Origin: Acidobacteriota bacterium
GTDB lineage: Bacteria; Acidobacteriota; Terriglobia; Bryobacterales; Bryobacteraceae
Reading direction: 5' to 3'
Length of the DNA stretch: 64,000 bases
Assembly (NCBI GenBank): GCA_017307505.1
Contig: JAFKEE010000027.1
Coordinates: forward strand, 124,001 to 188,000
The stretch's first letter is position 1, and each line of letters opens with the position of its first letter. Below the pieces are notes generated by a model. The model made no database searches. It was not told the origin of the DNA and worked only from the letters and a program-made list of their open reading frames with translations. Shown one piece after another: positions 27,905-35,490 of this stretch. The translations under genes and the position numbers were made by a program.

Positions 27905-28966
27905 ATGGCTGTTTCGTCGTCCGTTCTGATGCCCGCTCTCGTCAAGTCTCAAGCCGAGCGGGGAATGATTCTAAAGGATGTTCCGGTCCCCGAGATCGGC
28001 AAAAATGACGTCTTGATACGGGTTCTCAAGACGGGCATTTGTGGCACCGATGTCCACATCTACCAGTGGGACGAATGGGCCCAGCGCCGCATTCATCCGC
28101 CCCTCGTCGTCGGCCACGAATTCATGGGTATGGTCGAGCGCGTCGGCGAAGCCGTCGACGAATTCAAGCCCGGCGACCTCGTCTCCGGCGAAGGCCACAT
28201 CGGCTGCGGCCACTGCTTCTTCTGCCGCACCGGCCTCGGCCACATCTGCCGCACCATGAGGATCATCGGCGTCGACCGCGACGGCTGCTTCGCCCGCTTC
28301 ATCTCCATGCCGCAGTCCAATGTCTGGCGCCTCAAGCCCGGCATCCCCCATGAAGTCGCCGCGATCTTCGACCCCTATGGCAACGCCATGCACACCGTCA
28401 TGGCCCAGCCCGTCAACGGCCGTACCGTCGCCGTCATCGGAGCCGGAGCCATCGGCCTCATGGCCTGCGCCATCGCCCAGGCCGCCGGAGCCCTCAACGT
28501 CCTCGTCGTGGAACCCCACGCCAACAAGCGCGAAATGGCCAACAAGCTAGGTCTCCGCTTCACCTACGACCCGAAGGTCGAAGGCTGGGAAAAGGGACTA
28601 CTCGAGCGCACGCCCGATGGCATCGGCGTCGACGTAGCCCTGGAAATGTCCGGCAGCGCCCCCGGCATCCACACGGCATTCAAGATCGTCCGTGCCGGCG
28701 GCGATGTCGCCATGCTGGGCATCCCGCCCACCGAAGTCGGCATCAACCTGGCCGAAGAGATCATCTTCAAGTCCGTCACCGTGCGAGGCATCAACGGCCG
28801 CCTGATGTACCAGACCTGGTACCAGTGCGAGCGCTTCCTCCTCGACCAGAAGCTGGACCTGATGCCGCTGATCACCCACCAGTGCGGCTACCGCGACTTC
28901 CAGGACGCCTTCGGCATGTTAGAGCGAGGCGAAGCCGTCAAGATTGTAATGAGCTGGGAAGACTAG
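27905..28966 (+). CDS. tdh: L-threonine 3-dehydrogenase
   Basis: A 353-residue zinc-dependent medium-chain dehydrogenase that oxidises L-threonine to 2-amino-3-ketobutyrate with NAD+. The catalytic zinc site is seen in GICGTDVHIY and GHEFMG, the structural zinc loop in CGHCFFCRTGLGHIC, and the Rossmann motif in GAGAIGLMAC. Length slightly exceeds the usual 340-345 because of a short N-terminal extension; an internal start at 27929 (MPALVKSQAERG) would give the usual size. The partner enzyme Kbl is encoded 363 nt downstream on the same strand, so the two make the threonine-to-glycine pathway. Confidence 0.92.
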   Translation: MAVSSSVLMPALVKSQAERGMILKDVPVPEIGKNDVLIRVLKTGICGTDVHIYQWDEWAQRRIHPPLVVGHEFMGMVERVGEAVDEFKPGDLVSGEGHIGCGHCFFCRTGLGHICRTMRIIGVDRDGCFARFISMPQSNVWRLKPGIPHEVAAIFDPYGNAMHTVMAQPVNGRTVAVIGAGAIGLMACAIAQAAGALNVLVVEPHANKREMANKLGLRFTYDPKVEGWEKGLLERTPDGIGVDVALEMSGSAPGIHTAFKIVRAGGDVAMLGIPPTEVGINLAEEIIFKSVTVRGINGRLMYQTWYQCERFLLDQKLDLMPLITHQCGYRDFQDAFGMLERGEAVKIVMSWED

Positions 28967-28997
28967 CCGAATGGCCACCCCGCGGCAACCAGCGCCA

Positions 28998-29180
28998 CGA
29001 ACCACCCCCGCCCCGGCGTGGCCACCCACCGCGCTGCGAACCGCGACTGGTAAGGAGCGGGCCCACGCCGCGCCACGAACCACGACCGTAAGGGAGTGGT
29101 CCCCCACCACGCCACGAACCGCGACCGTAAGGGAGTGGCCCCCCACCGCGCTGCGAACCGCGACCGTAAGGGAGCGGGCC
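28998..29180 (+). repeat. 39-bp tandem repeat, five units, between tdh and kbl
   Basis: Units start at 28998, 29037, 29076, 29115 and 29154, exactly 39 bp apart. The conserved half is CGAACCGCGACCGTAAGGGA followed by G(T/C)GG; the other half is C-rich (CCCCCCACCGCGCTG-like). Unit 1 is diverged in its core. The conserved half read on the other strand (CCCTTACGGTCGCGGTTCG) resembles a dispersed element I associate with Solibacter-type genomes. It lies in an untranslated gap. Confidence 0.9.
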
Positions 29181-29329
29181 ACGGACAACGGCCTCTCCTC
29201 CAAAGCGATCACCAAATCCAACCAGCCCCCGCAATCACCCCCATCCGCCTTCTCCAGGAAGGCGGCCCCCCTGGTCCGCGCGGGGTCCCCAGACCCCGCC
29301 TCCTCCGCCCGCCAACGAGGCTTAGCCTA

Positions 29330-30517
29330 ATGCCAACAAATCCCCTGGCCTATCTCGGCCAACAACTCGACGAATTGAAAGCCGCCGGATCCTACTTCCG
29401 ACTCCGCGAACTCGAAAGCGCCTGCGAGGCCGTGAGCCACGCCGACGGCCGCGAGGTCATCAACCTCGCCTCCAACAACTACCTCGGCCTGGCCAACCAC
29501 CCCAAGCTTAAGGAAGCCGCCCTCGAGGCCGTCCGCAAGTACGGAGCCGGCACCGGAGCCGTCCGCACCATCACCGGCACCCTCGACATGCACATGGCCC
29601 TGGAACGCAAGATCGCCGCGTTCAAGCACACCGAGGCCTGCGTCGTCTTCCAGAGCGGCTTTGCCGCCAACGCCGGCACGGTCAGCGCCATCCTCAGCCC
29701 CGAGGATCACATCATCAGCGACGAACTGAACCACGCCTCCATCATCGACGGCTGCCGTCTCTCCCGCGCCAAGATCCACGTCTTCCGCCATCGCGACGTC
29801 GCCCACGCCATCGAGAAACTGGAGGCTCTCAAGGACGAACCCGGCCGCAAGCTGCTCATCACCGACGGCGTCTTCTCCATGGACGGCGACATCGGCCCGC
29901 TCGACCACCTCACGGAAGCCGCCGAAGCCCACGGAGCCATCATGATGGTCGACGACGCCCACTCCTCCGGAGTCCTCGGCCGCAACGGCCGCGGTACCGT
30001 CGATCACTTCAATCTGCACGGCCGAGTCCACATCCAGGTTGGCACGCTCTCCAAGGCCATCGGAGTCCTCGGCGGCTACGTCTGCGGCAGCAAGGACCTC
30101 ATCGAGTTCCTCTATCACCGCGCCCGGCCGTTCCTTTTCTCCACCTCGCATCCGCCGGCCGTCACCGCCGCCTGCAGCGCGGCCTTCGACCTCCTGGTGG
30201 AAGAGCCTGAACGCATCGAGAAGCTCTGGGACAACACCCGCTACTTCAAAGCCGCCCTCAAGGACAAAGGCTTCGACACCGGCGTCAGCGAGACGCCCAT
30301 CACCCCCATCCAGGTCGGCGAAGCGAAGATGGCCCACGCCTTCTCCGCCGCGCTCTTCGAGGAAGGCCTCTGGGCCACCGGCATTGGTTTCCCGACAGTG
30401 CCAAAAGGGAAGGCCCGCATCCGGGCCATCGTCACCGCCGGCCATACGAAGGCGCACCTCGACCAGGCGGTCGAGATTCTCGACAGGGTCGCCCGCCGCA
30501 TGGGCATCCTCGCTTAG
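29330..30517 (+). CDS. kbl: Glycine C-acetyltransferase (2-amino-3-ketobutyrate CoA ligase)
   Basis: A 395-residue PLP enzyme of the alpha-oxoamine synthase family. It cleaves 2-amino-3-ketobutyrate with CoA to glycine and acetyl-CoA, completing the Tdh reaction. Motifs include 'NLASNNYLGLANHPK', 'YGAGTGAVRTITGT', 'DELNHASIIDG', 'VDDAHSSGVLGRNGRGT' and the PLP lysine in 'GTLSKAIGVLGGYV'. Length matches the E. coli enzyme (398). ATG 29330 follows GAGG by 11 nt; the frame is open upstream through the repeat array but that part is not protein-like. Its last 4 nt overlap the convergent transglycosylase gene. Confidence 0.94.
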   Translation: MPTNPLAYLGQQLDELKAAGSYFRLRELESACEAVSHADGREVINLASNNYLGLANHPKLKEAALEAVRKYGAGTGAVRTITGTLDMHMALERKIAAFKHTEACVVFQSGFAANAGTVSAILSPEDHIISDELNHASIIDGCRLSRAKIHVFRHRDVAHAIEKLEALKDEPGRKLLITDGVFSMDGDIGPLDHLTEAAEAHGAIMMVDDAHSSGVLGRNGRGTVDHFNLHGRVHIQVGTLSKAIGVLGGYVCGSKDLIEFLYHRARPFLFSTSHPPAVTAACSAAFDLLVEEPERIEKLWDNTRYFKAALKDKGFDTGVSETPITPIQVGEAKMAHAFSAALFEEGLWATGIGFPTVPKGKARIRAIVTAGHTKAHLDQAVEILDRVARRMGILA

Positions 30518-31083
30518 TGCATGAACAGCCGGTAGCGCCCGTTCTTATAGGTGCTCCACGGTGAAAACCCTCCATGCTCTTTATAGAGCTGGTAGGCGAA
30601 GTCGATATTGGCCTGGCAGTCCAGCAGGTCGCGCAGGTTCAGCCCCGGCCGCTGCAGATGCACGGTGTTGATCTGGAAGTAGCCCCAGTCCAAGGACCCG
30701 TCCGTGTTGTAGTGGTAGATCTCGCACTTGCCCTGCGGGTTTTCCGCCCGCTGGATCGCCAGGGCCAGACGGCAATCGGAGCCGAACTTGCGGCAGGCGT
30801 ACTCCTGCCAGGCCGTAAGGCCCTTTCCATTCTGGTCGGCCTGCGCCTCGATCGCTCCGCCGGACGTGATTCGTTCGGCCACCACGATCGGCGACTGCCA
30901 GTGCAGCCTCACCGGGCTCTGCAGTGTCACCGTATAGTTCCGCCAGAACCACCATCCGGCCAGGGTCAGCACAAGGGCCAGCAGGATCACGGCCCGAAAG
31001 TCCGGCAGGGAAGGCATGTGCGTCTCGATCCTGACAGGTCGAGCCCGTTTGCGCTTACGGGGAGCAGTACGTTGAGCGGCCAA
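30514..31083 (-). CDS. Lytic transglycosylase-like (SLT domain) membrane protein
   Basis: A 189-residue protein with a basic N-terminus, one membrane helix ('AVILLALVLTLAGWWFW') and a compact lysozyme-like domain. The catalytic Glu is likely that in 'LALAIQRAENPQGKCEIYH', followed by 'SLDWGYFQINTVHL' and 'ANIDFAYQLYKEHGGFSPWSTYK', as in lysozyme-like proteins that cut peptidoglycan. Two cysteine pairs could form disulphides. The TTG at 31083 gives the full basic N-terminus; ATG 31017 is the alternative. It follows the GT-C glycosyltransferase by 18 nt and may be co-transcribed. Confidence 0.7.
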   Translation of the reverse strand: MAAQRTAPRKRKRARPVRIETHMPSLPDFRAVILLALVLTLAGWWFWRNYTVTLQSPVRLHWQSPIVVAERITSGGAIEAQADQNGKGLTAWQEYACRKFGSDCRLALAIQRAENPQGKCEIYHYNTDGSLDWGYFQINTVHLQRPGLNLRDLLDCQANIDFAYQLYKEHGGFSPWSTYKNGRYRLFMH

Positions 31084-31101
31084 TCAACCAGCTTCGCAAA
31101 C

Positions 31102-32535
31102 TTAAGGCCGCCGCTCAAAGACCTGGATCCGGTTGAAGTAGTGCTTCCCGGCCGACTCGCACGCGGCGCACGCCGGCTCCTCCGGACGGAAGTCGCGCTC
31201 GAGCGCTCGCAGCAGAACCTGGGAGGCCGGACTGGCCGAGTCCACCACCGCGACGATCCGCCCCGGCGCTCCGGCCAGCAACCGCGCCGCCTCAGCTTCC
31301 AGCTCAGGTGTTCTAGGTGTTCCTTCGTAGCCGGGGTGTTGATCGATCGAGGCAGGGAAGCTGGTCCGGCTTCCCGGCCCGCGGCCCCAGTACCACTCGA
31401 TGGGCTGCCGGGATAGCCGGCAATAGACCACCGTATCCGTCGGTTGAACGCGCTGAGCCAGGATCTCCGCGGCCGACCGGCTATTGCACGGAGACACATT
31501 CCGCGCATCAAAGGTAGCCCAAAGACACGCCGCCACCGTCAGCACCGGGATGGTGGCCGTCCCGGCGCGCCATACGAAGCCCGCCAGGGCCCATGCCAGG
31601 AACGGCGCGGCCACCACCGTAAAGCGCGAATTATAAAGGGGTTTCCACTGCGATATCACCCAGGGAACTAGGATACAGATCAGGGCCCCCAGCGCCGGTT
31701 GCCACCAGGCGCCCGTTGGACGGGGTCTCGCGCCCCGCAGGGCCACGATGATAAGGAGAACCGGCGCCACGGCCGCCAGCAGCCAGAGATGCGCCGCCAG
31801 AACCTCGAGCCCGGCCGTCCAACCCGGCCGTTTCAACCAGGCCAGTTGCTCCCCCGTAGACCCGATCTGGGCCAGCGCCGCGTCGCCCCACAGGGCCATA
31901 TAGAGAAAACCGCCGCCCACGACAGGCACGGCAAGCCGGAAGGCCGAGGAACCGAATCGCGCCAGCATCGTCACGCCCAGCCCCAGCAGGAAGAAAACAA
32001 ACCAGTTGTGAGTCAGAAGGCCGGCCGTGGTGGCCAGCATCAAGGCAAGCCCGGCAGACCGGGAGGCCTTCGGCCCGTTGAGCAGCCGCCAGCTGCACCA
32101 TAAGGACGCCGCACACACCGCGGTCTCCAGGGTATACATTCGGCCATACCCTGCCATCAGCAGGAGCAGTGGATTGGCCAGCAGGAGAGCCGCTCCGGTC
32201 CAGGCGATTCCAGGTTCCTCGGCCTCCGCCAGAAAACGCCAGAAAAACCACCCCGCCAGGCCCAGTCCCAGCGCCGAAAAGACCCGCAAACTCAGCTCGT
32301 TCGCGGGAGCCACCGTAAACCATAGATGGAGAAGGAGATAGTAAAGCGGCGGATGAACGTCGGCGCGCAGAGCGGCCAGCAGATCCGGCAGCCGCAGTAC
32401 CGAAGTACTCAAACTGAAGACCTCATCGGATAAAATCGGAGCCCCCAAACCTGCCGTTCCACAGTACAAGTACCCGGCCAGCAGGAGGTACCGCCAAAGA
32501 TTTTGGGAGGGTGACAAGGGATTCGCCTGAGTCAT
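31102..32535 (-). CDS. GT-C (GT39/ArnT-like) membrane glycosyltransferase
   Basis: A 477-residue polytopic membrane protein with about ten hydrophobic helices and a soluble C-terminal part. The first loop carries the acidic motif 'LSDEVFSLS' and then 'DVHPPLYYLLLHLWF', the pattern of lipid-phosphate-sugar dependent glycosyltransferases. It would transfer a sugar from a polyprenyl carrier on the periplasmic side; acceptor unknown. The neighbouring peptidoglycan-lytic protein and Flp pilins are suggestive but do not prove a link. Confidence 0.8.
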   Translation of the reverse strand: MTQANPLSPSQNLWRYLLLAGYLYCGTAGLGAPILSDEVFSLSTSVLRLPDLLAALRADVHPPLYYLLLHLWFTVAPANELSLRVFSALGLGLAGWFFWRFLAEAEEPGIAWTGAALLLANPLLLLMAGYGRMYTLETAVCAASLWCSWRLLNGPKASRSAGLALMLATTAGLLTHNWFVFFLLGLGVTMLARFGSSAFRLAVPVVGGGFLYMALWGDAALAQIGSTGEQLAWLKRPGWTAGLEVLAAHLWLLAAVAPVLLIIVALRGARPRPTGAWWQPALGALICILVPWVISQWKPLYNSRFTVVAAPFLAWALAGFVWRAGTATIPVLTVAACLWATFDARNVSPCNSRSAAEILAQRVQPTDTVVYCRLSRQPIEWYWGRGPGSRTSFPASIDQHPGYEGTPRTPELEAEAARLLAGAPGRIVAVVDSASPASQVLLRALERDFRPEEPACAACESAGKHYFNRIQVFERRP

Positions 32536-32756
32536 CTATCGGAAGGAAAAGATTGGACCTACAGATTCTGAAGAGGGTTTATTCGCCCCGCGCCCCGGCC
32601 TTCGGACTCCTCAGGATTACTGCTTCACCTAAGGAATCCTTGGTTGAATCTAAGTTGAGAATTAGGTGCTTCGTTGGATTTGTGTAGCCGAGAGGTACTG
32701 TTACTGTGGGTCTAGCAACGACAAGACAAATCGTTTGCAAGGGAGAGGAGATCACA

Positions 32757-32954
32757 ATGAAGAAACTCAACACGCTCATCTGGAAGCTGCGGATCATGAA
32801 GGACACCCGTGGCCAGGACCTCATTGAATACGCTTTGATGGCCGGCTTCGTAGCCGTCGCCGCCGGCGCCATCGTTCCCGGTGTGGCCAGCAGCATCAAG
32901 ACCATCTTCGGTAAGGTCAACAACGTGATGACCAGTTCCTCGAGCCAGGGCTAA
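32757..32954 (+). CDS. Flp-family type IVb pilin (copy 1)
   Basis: A 65-residue prepilin. The Flp signature is intact: 'RGQDLIEYALMAGFVAVAAG' with the cleavage Gly before Q-D-L-I-E-Y. The conserved Glu and Tyr needed for assembly and methylation are present, then a hydrophobic helix and a Ser-rich tail. Cleaved by a TadV-type peptidase, it would form thin pili for adhesion. ATG 32757 follows GAGGAG. Copy 2 lies 269 nt downstream. No other tad genes adjoin, apart from a CpaE-like ATPase 8.4 kb away. Confidence 0.9.
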   Translation: MKKLNTLIWKLRIMKDTRGQDLIEYALMAGFVAVAAGAIVPGVASSIKTIFGKVNNVMTSSSSQG

Positions 32955-32991
32955 GCCCTCTCGCGTGCCTGCAACATCTTATCATCCCATG

Positions 32992-33012
32992 GAGGGCGGC
33001 TCTGCTGCCCTC
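32992..33012 (+). terminator. Terminator-like hairpin after pilin copy 1
   Basis: GAGGGCGGC pairs with GCTGCCCTC (one G-U) around TCT, followed by TTTGGCTTTA. It separates the two pilin genes. Confidence 0.65.
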
Positions 33013-33223
33013 TTTGGCTTTATCAGTATCGGTCCTAGTTTAGTGTTCGTTTTCGGTATGTCGGCCTAATGCTTTTGTAAGACAGCGCGGTGAAGCGATC
33101 AGTAATTCCCGCCTCCTGAACTGAGTAGGTAAACTTATTTTAAGGTCTAGTAATGGCTGTTATTGTAAGGCTATCCAAGAACGTGCGAAAGCATGGAGAT
33201 GGACAAAGGAGAGGATAAGAGAA

Positions 33224-33421
33224 ATGAATCGCTTGCAACAAATCGTGCTTCGGCTTCGGGTCTGGAAAGATACTCGCGGTCAAGACCTCATTGAATACGC
33301 GCTGATGGCCGGCTTCGTTGCCGTCGCCGCGGGGGCTATCGTCCCTGGCGTCGCCGACAGCATCAAGACCATCTTCGGCAAAGTGAACAACGTGATGACC
33401 AGTTCTTCGAGCCAGGGCTAA
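33224..33421 (+). CDS. Flp-family type IVb pilin (copy 2)
   Basis: A 65-residue prepilin almost identical to copy 1 from residue 16 on; differences are confined to the leader (MNRLQQIVLRLRVWKD) and one Asp for Ser in 'GVADSIK'. It arose by a recent duplication. GAGAGGA precedes ATG 33224. A terminator follows, and its own upstream region is unlike that of copy 1, so the two may be expressed separately. Confidence 0.9.
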   Translation: MNRLQQIVLRLRVWKDTRGQDLIEYALMAGFVAVAAGAIVPGVADSIKTIFGKVNNVMTSSSSQG

Positions 33422-33453
33422 CCAGCTCCTCGTCGCAGGAAACAACAATATTG

Positions 33454-33479
33454 AGAGGGCGCCCGTTGCGGCGCCCTCT
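33454..33479 (+). terminator. Strong terminator after pilin copy 2
   Basis: AGAGGGCGCC (33454-33463) pairs perfectly with GGCGCCCTCT (33470-33479) around a 6-nt loop, followed by GCTTATTTA; it also serves the convergent DUF2088 gene. Confidence 0.8.
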
Positions 33480-33498
33480 GCTTATTTATGGGCATGTT

Positions 33499-34761
33499 TC
33501 AGGCCAGCCAGTTGATGAGGTTGCCCTTTCCGTCATACTCCAGCTCCTTCGCCGGCCCCAAAATCTCTACCATTGGGTTTTGTTCGAGCTCCGTGCGAAG
33601 ATTCTCTGAAAAAGCCATCAGGGTCAAATCCTGCGAGTTGCGAATCCAACCGATCTTCAACTGCCGCGGTTCCAGGATGCCCACCGTACGCCAGATCTGG
33701 TTCAGGCACTCCCTGTCTGTCGAAAAATGGACTGGAATGCGGATGGACGCCATCGCGCCCGAGGTCAGGCCGTTCACGTACGTCGGCTTCTTCTTCATCC
33801 CCTTCACCACACGGCTGTTGACGATGTCGCTCATGCCCACCCCGACTGCGTTGCCGTAGCTCATCGGATGGATGTCCCTCAGGAACACCCGGCCCACCCG
33901 CGGAGCATACGGCCATGGGTTGTAATCCCCATAGACGGTTCGGTTGATCACCTTAGGGTCCATGCCGGCGCCTGAGATGTTCTTCCCCAGTTGATTGACG
34001 ACCAACAGGTCGAGGTCGCGCAACGGAATGCGGGGCATCCAGCTCTTTACCTGCACCAGGAGCTCCTCTTCCCGCGTCTCCATGGTCTCGGCGGGCACGG
34101 CCTCGATATGTCCGGTTTCGTGGTTTCCGTCCTCGAGGATCGCCAGGCCGCCCAGGATCCGGCCGGACGCCAGCACCTGGCGGCCCACACTGCGGATCAC
34201 CGTCTCCAGCCCCAGGCGATAGCCGTGGGTGTGGTAGCGCTGGGCGCCCGCGAACTTGCCCAGCCCGATCGCCATCATCTTGAACAGCCCGCTCTCGATT
34301 TTGCCCTCGAAGTCGGTGTGCCATTTCACCCGGCTGCACATCATGACGGCGCCGGACTGATAGGCGAGTTTGTCCATGACGACTTCGATCCCCTCGGGCG
34401 TGGTTCCGAGATCGACGACGTTCAGGGCGCTGCGCACGGGACAACCCATGTTCGCTTCGGTGATGCCGTACTTGGCGAGCACCTCGGACTGGCCCTTGGC
34501 GGTCGCGGCTCCATGGCTGCCCATGGCGGGAAAAATGAAGGGTTTGGCGCCCTGTTCCTTCCACCACTCGACGACCGCACGCACGATGATGTCGATGTTG
34601 GCGATGCCGCGGCTGCCGACTCCGATGGCGACGGAACCGCCTGGCCTCACGCGCTGGGCAAAGCCGGAGTTCTGCAACTCATAGCGGACAGTCCCAGGAA
34701 TGTCGGCGAGAACGTGGCTGGGTAGATTCTGACGGGCCAGCAGGAAAGGCGCAAACCGCAT
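33499..34761 (-). CDS. DUF2088 (LarA-like) protein
   Basis: A 420-residue protein of the nickel-pincer lactate racemase-like superfamily. 'RVRPGGSVAIGVGSRGIANI', 'PFIFPAMGSHGAAT', 'KGQSEVLAKYGI' and 'CSRVKWHTDFEGKIESGLFKM' correspond to LarA N-terminal blocks, and 'GNAVGVGMSDIVNSRV' to the C-terminal half. LarA interconverts D- and L-lactate with a nickel-pincer cofactor; the genes that make that cofactor (larB, larC, larE) are not in the window and this family includes other racemases/epimerases. It is the last gene of the minus-strand run that starts at cydA, 67 nt after the preceding gene. Confidence 0.8.
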   Translation of the reverse strand: MRFAPFLLARQNLPSHVLADIPGTVRYELQNSGFAQRVRPGGSVAIGVGSRGIANIDIIVRAVVEWWKEQGAKPFIFPAMGSHGAATAKGQSEVLAKYGITEANMGCPVRSALNVVDLGTTPEGIEVVMDKLAYQSGAVMMCSRVKWHTDFEGKIESGLFKMMAIGLGKFAGAQRYHTHGYRLGLETVIRSVGRQVLASGRILGGLAILEDGNHETGHIEAVPAETMETREEELLVQVKSWMPRIPLRDLDLLVVNQLGKNISGAGMDPKVINRTVYGDYNPWPYAPRVGRVFLRDIHPMSYGNAVGVGMSDIVNSRVVKGMKKKPTYVNGLTSGAMASIRIPVHFSTDRECLNQIWRTVGILEPRQLKIGWIRNSQDLTLMAFSENLRTELEQNPMVEILGPAKELEYDGKGNLINWLA

Positions 34762-34828
34762 GTAGCCATTCTATCGGCAGGCACGCCGGGTTGGCGCCAT
34801 TTCAGGCGAATTTCAGACGGAGGATGGG

Positions 34829-35446
34829 CTAGATCTCTTCCCACTCGCGTTCGAGCATCCGGGAATACTCTCCCGACGCGAACAGTTCGAAGCGGAAGTT
34901 CCACGGGGCCAGCGTCTTGAAAGGCTCCATGCTCTGACGGCACTGGAACAGCTGGTCGGCGTAGCGGTAGTAATACTGGATGAAGTGCGGGGCCAGCCAA
35001 TCCTGGTCCGGCGCCTTGTTGAAGATGGCGTTGAGCCCAAGCGCCCGGCTGAAGATGGCCTTGTAGTCGGCGACGCCCCACTTGGTGAGCTTTTCGCGGA
35101 CATCACCCGGCGGGTTTTCGATCAGCAGTTGCGTGAAGGCGGCCGCGGTGATGCCGGCTTCGCGCAGAACGGTATCCCTGGCAACGAGTTCCGCGCATTG
35201 CTCCAGCCAGCGTTCGAGGTCCTTGCCGACATAGTAGAGCATGCGCAGTTCGCACAGGCGGCCCGACAGCAGCCGCTCCAGGATCTCTTCCTGAGTCAGT
35301 TCTCCCGTCGGGAGCATGCCTTGCAGCATCAGGTGCGCCCGGGAACTCTCGACGAGCTTGTCCGGTCCGCCCGGATCAGAGAAAGGGTGAAGGATGACGG
35401 GCGGCAGATCCCACACTTGGCCGGCTGGTAGTTTCGCCTCTTCCAT
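34829..35446 (-). CDS. Unrecognised 205-residue protein
   Basis: No family recognised. It is a soluble, mostly helical protein with no signal peptide, rich in aromatics in its last third ('HFIQYYYRYADQLFQ', 'LAPWNFRFELFASGEYSRML'). The C-terminus is acidic (EREWEEI). It lies between the M28 peptidase and DUF2088 genes on the same strand with gaps of 44 and 67 nt, so it is likely part of that transcript. Start ATG 35446 follows AAGAGAAG. Confidence 0.7.
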   Translation of the reverse strand: MEEAKLPAGQVWDLPPVILHPFSDPGGPDKLVESSRAHLMLQGMLPTGELTQEEILERLLSGRLCELRMLYYVGKDLERWLEQCAELVARDTVLREAGITAAAFTQLLIENPPGDVREKLTKWGVADYKAIFSRALGLNAIFNKAPDQDWLAPHFIQYYYRYADQLFQCRQSMEPFKTLAPWNFRFELFASGEYSRMLEREWEEI

Positions 35447-35490
35447 GCGTACTTCTCTTATCGGCAGTAACGTCCAAATTACTTAGGCGG

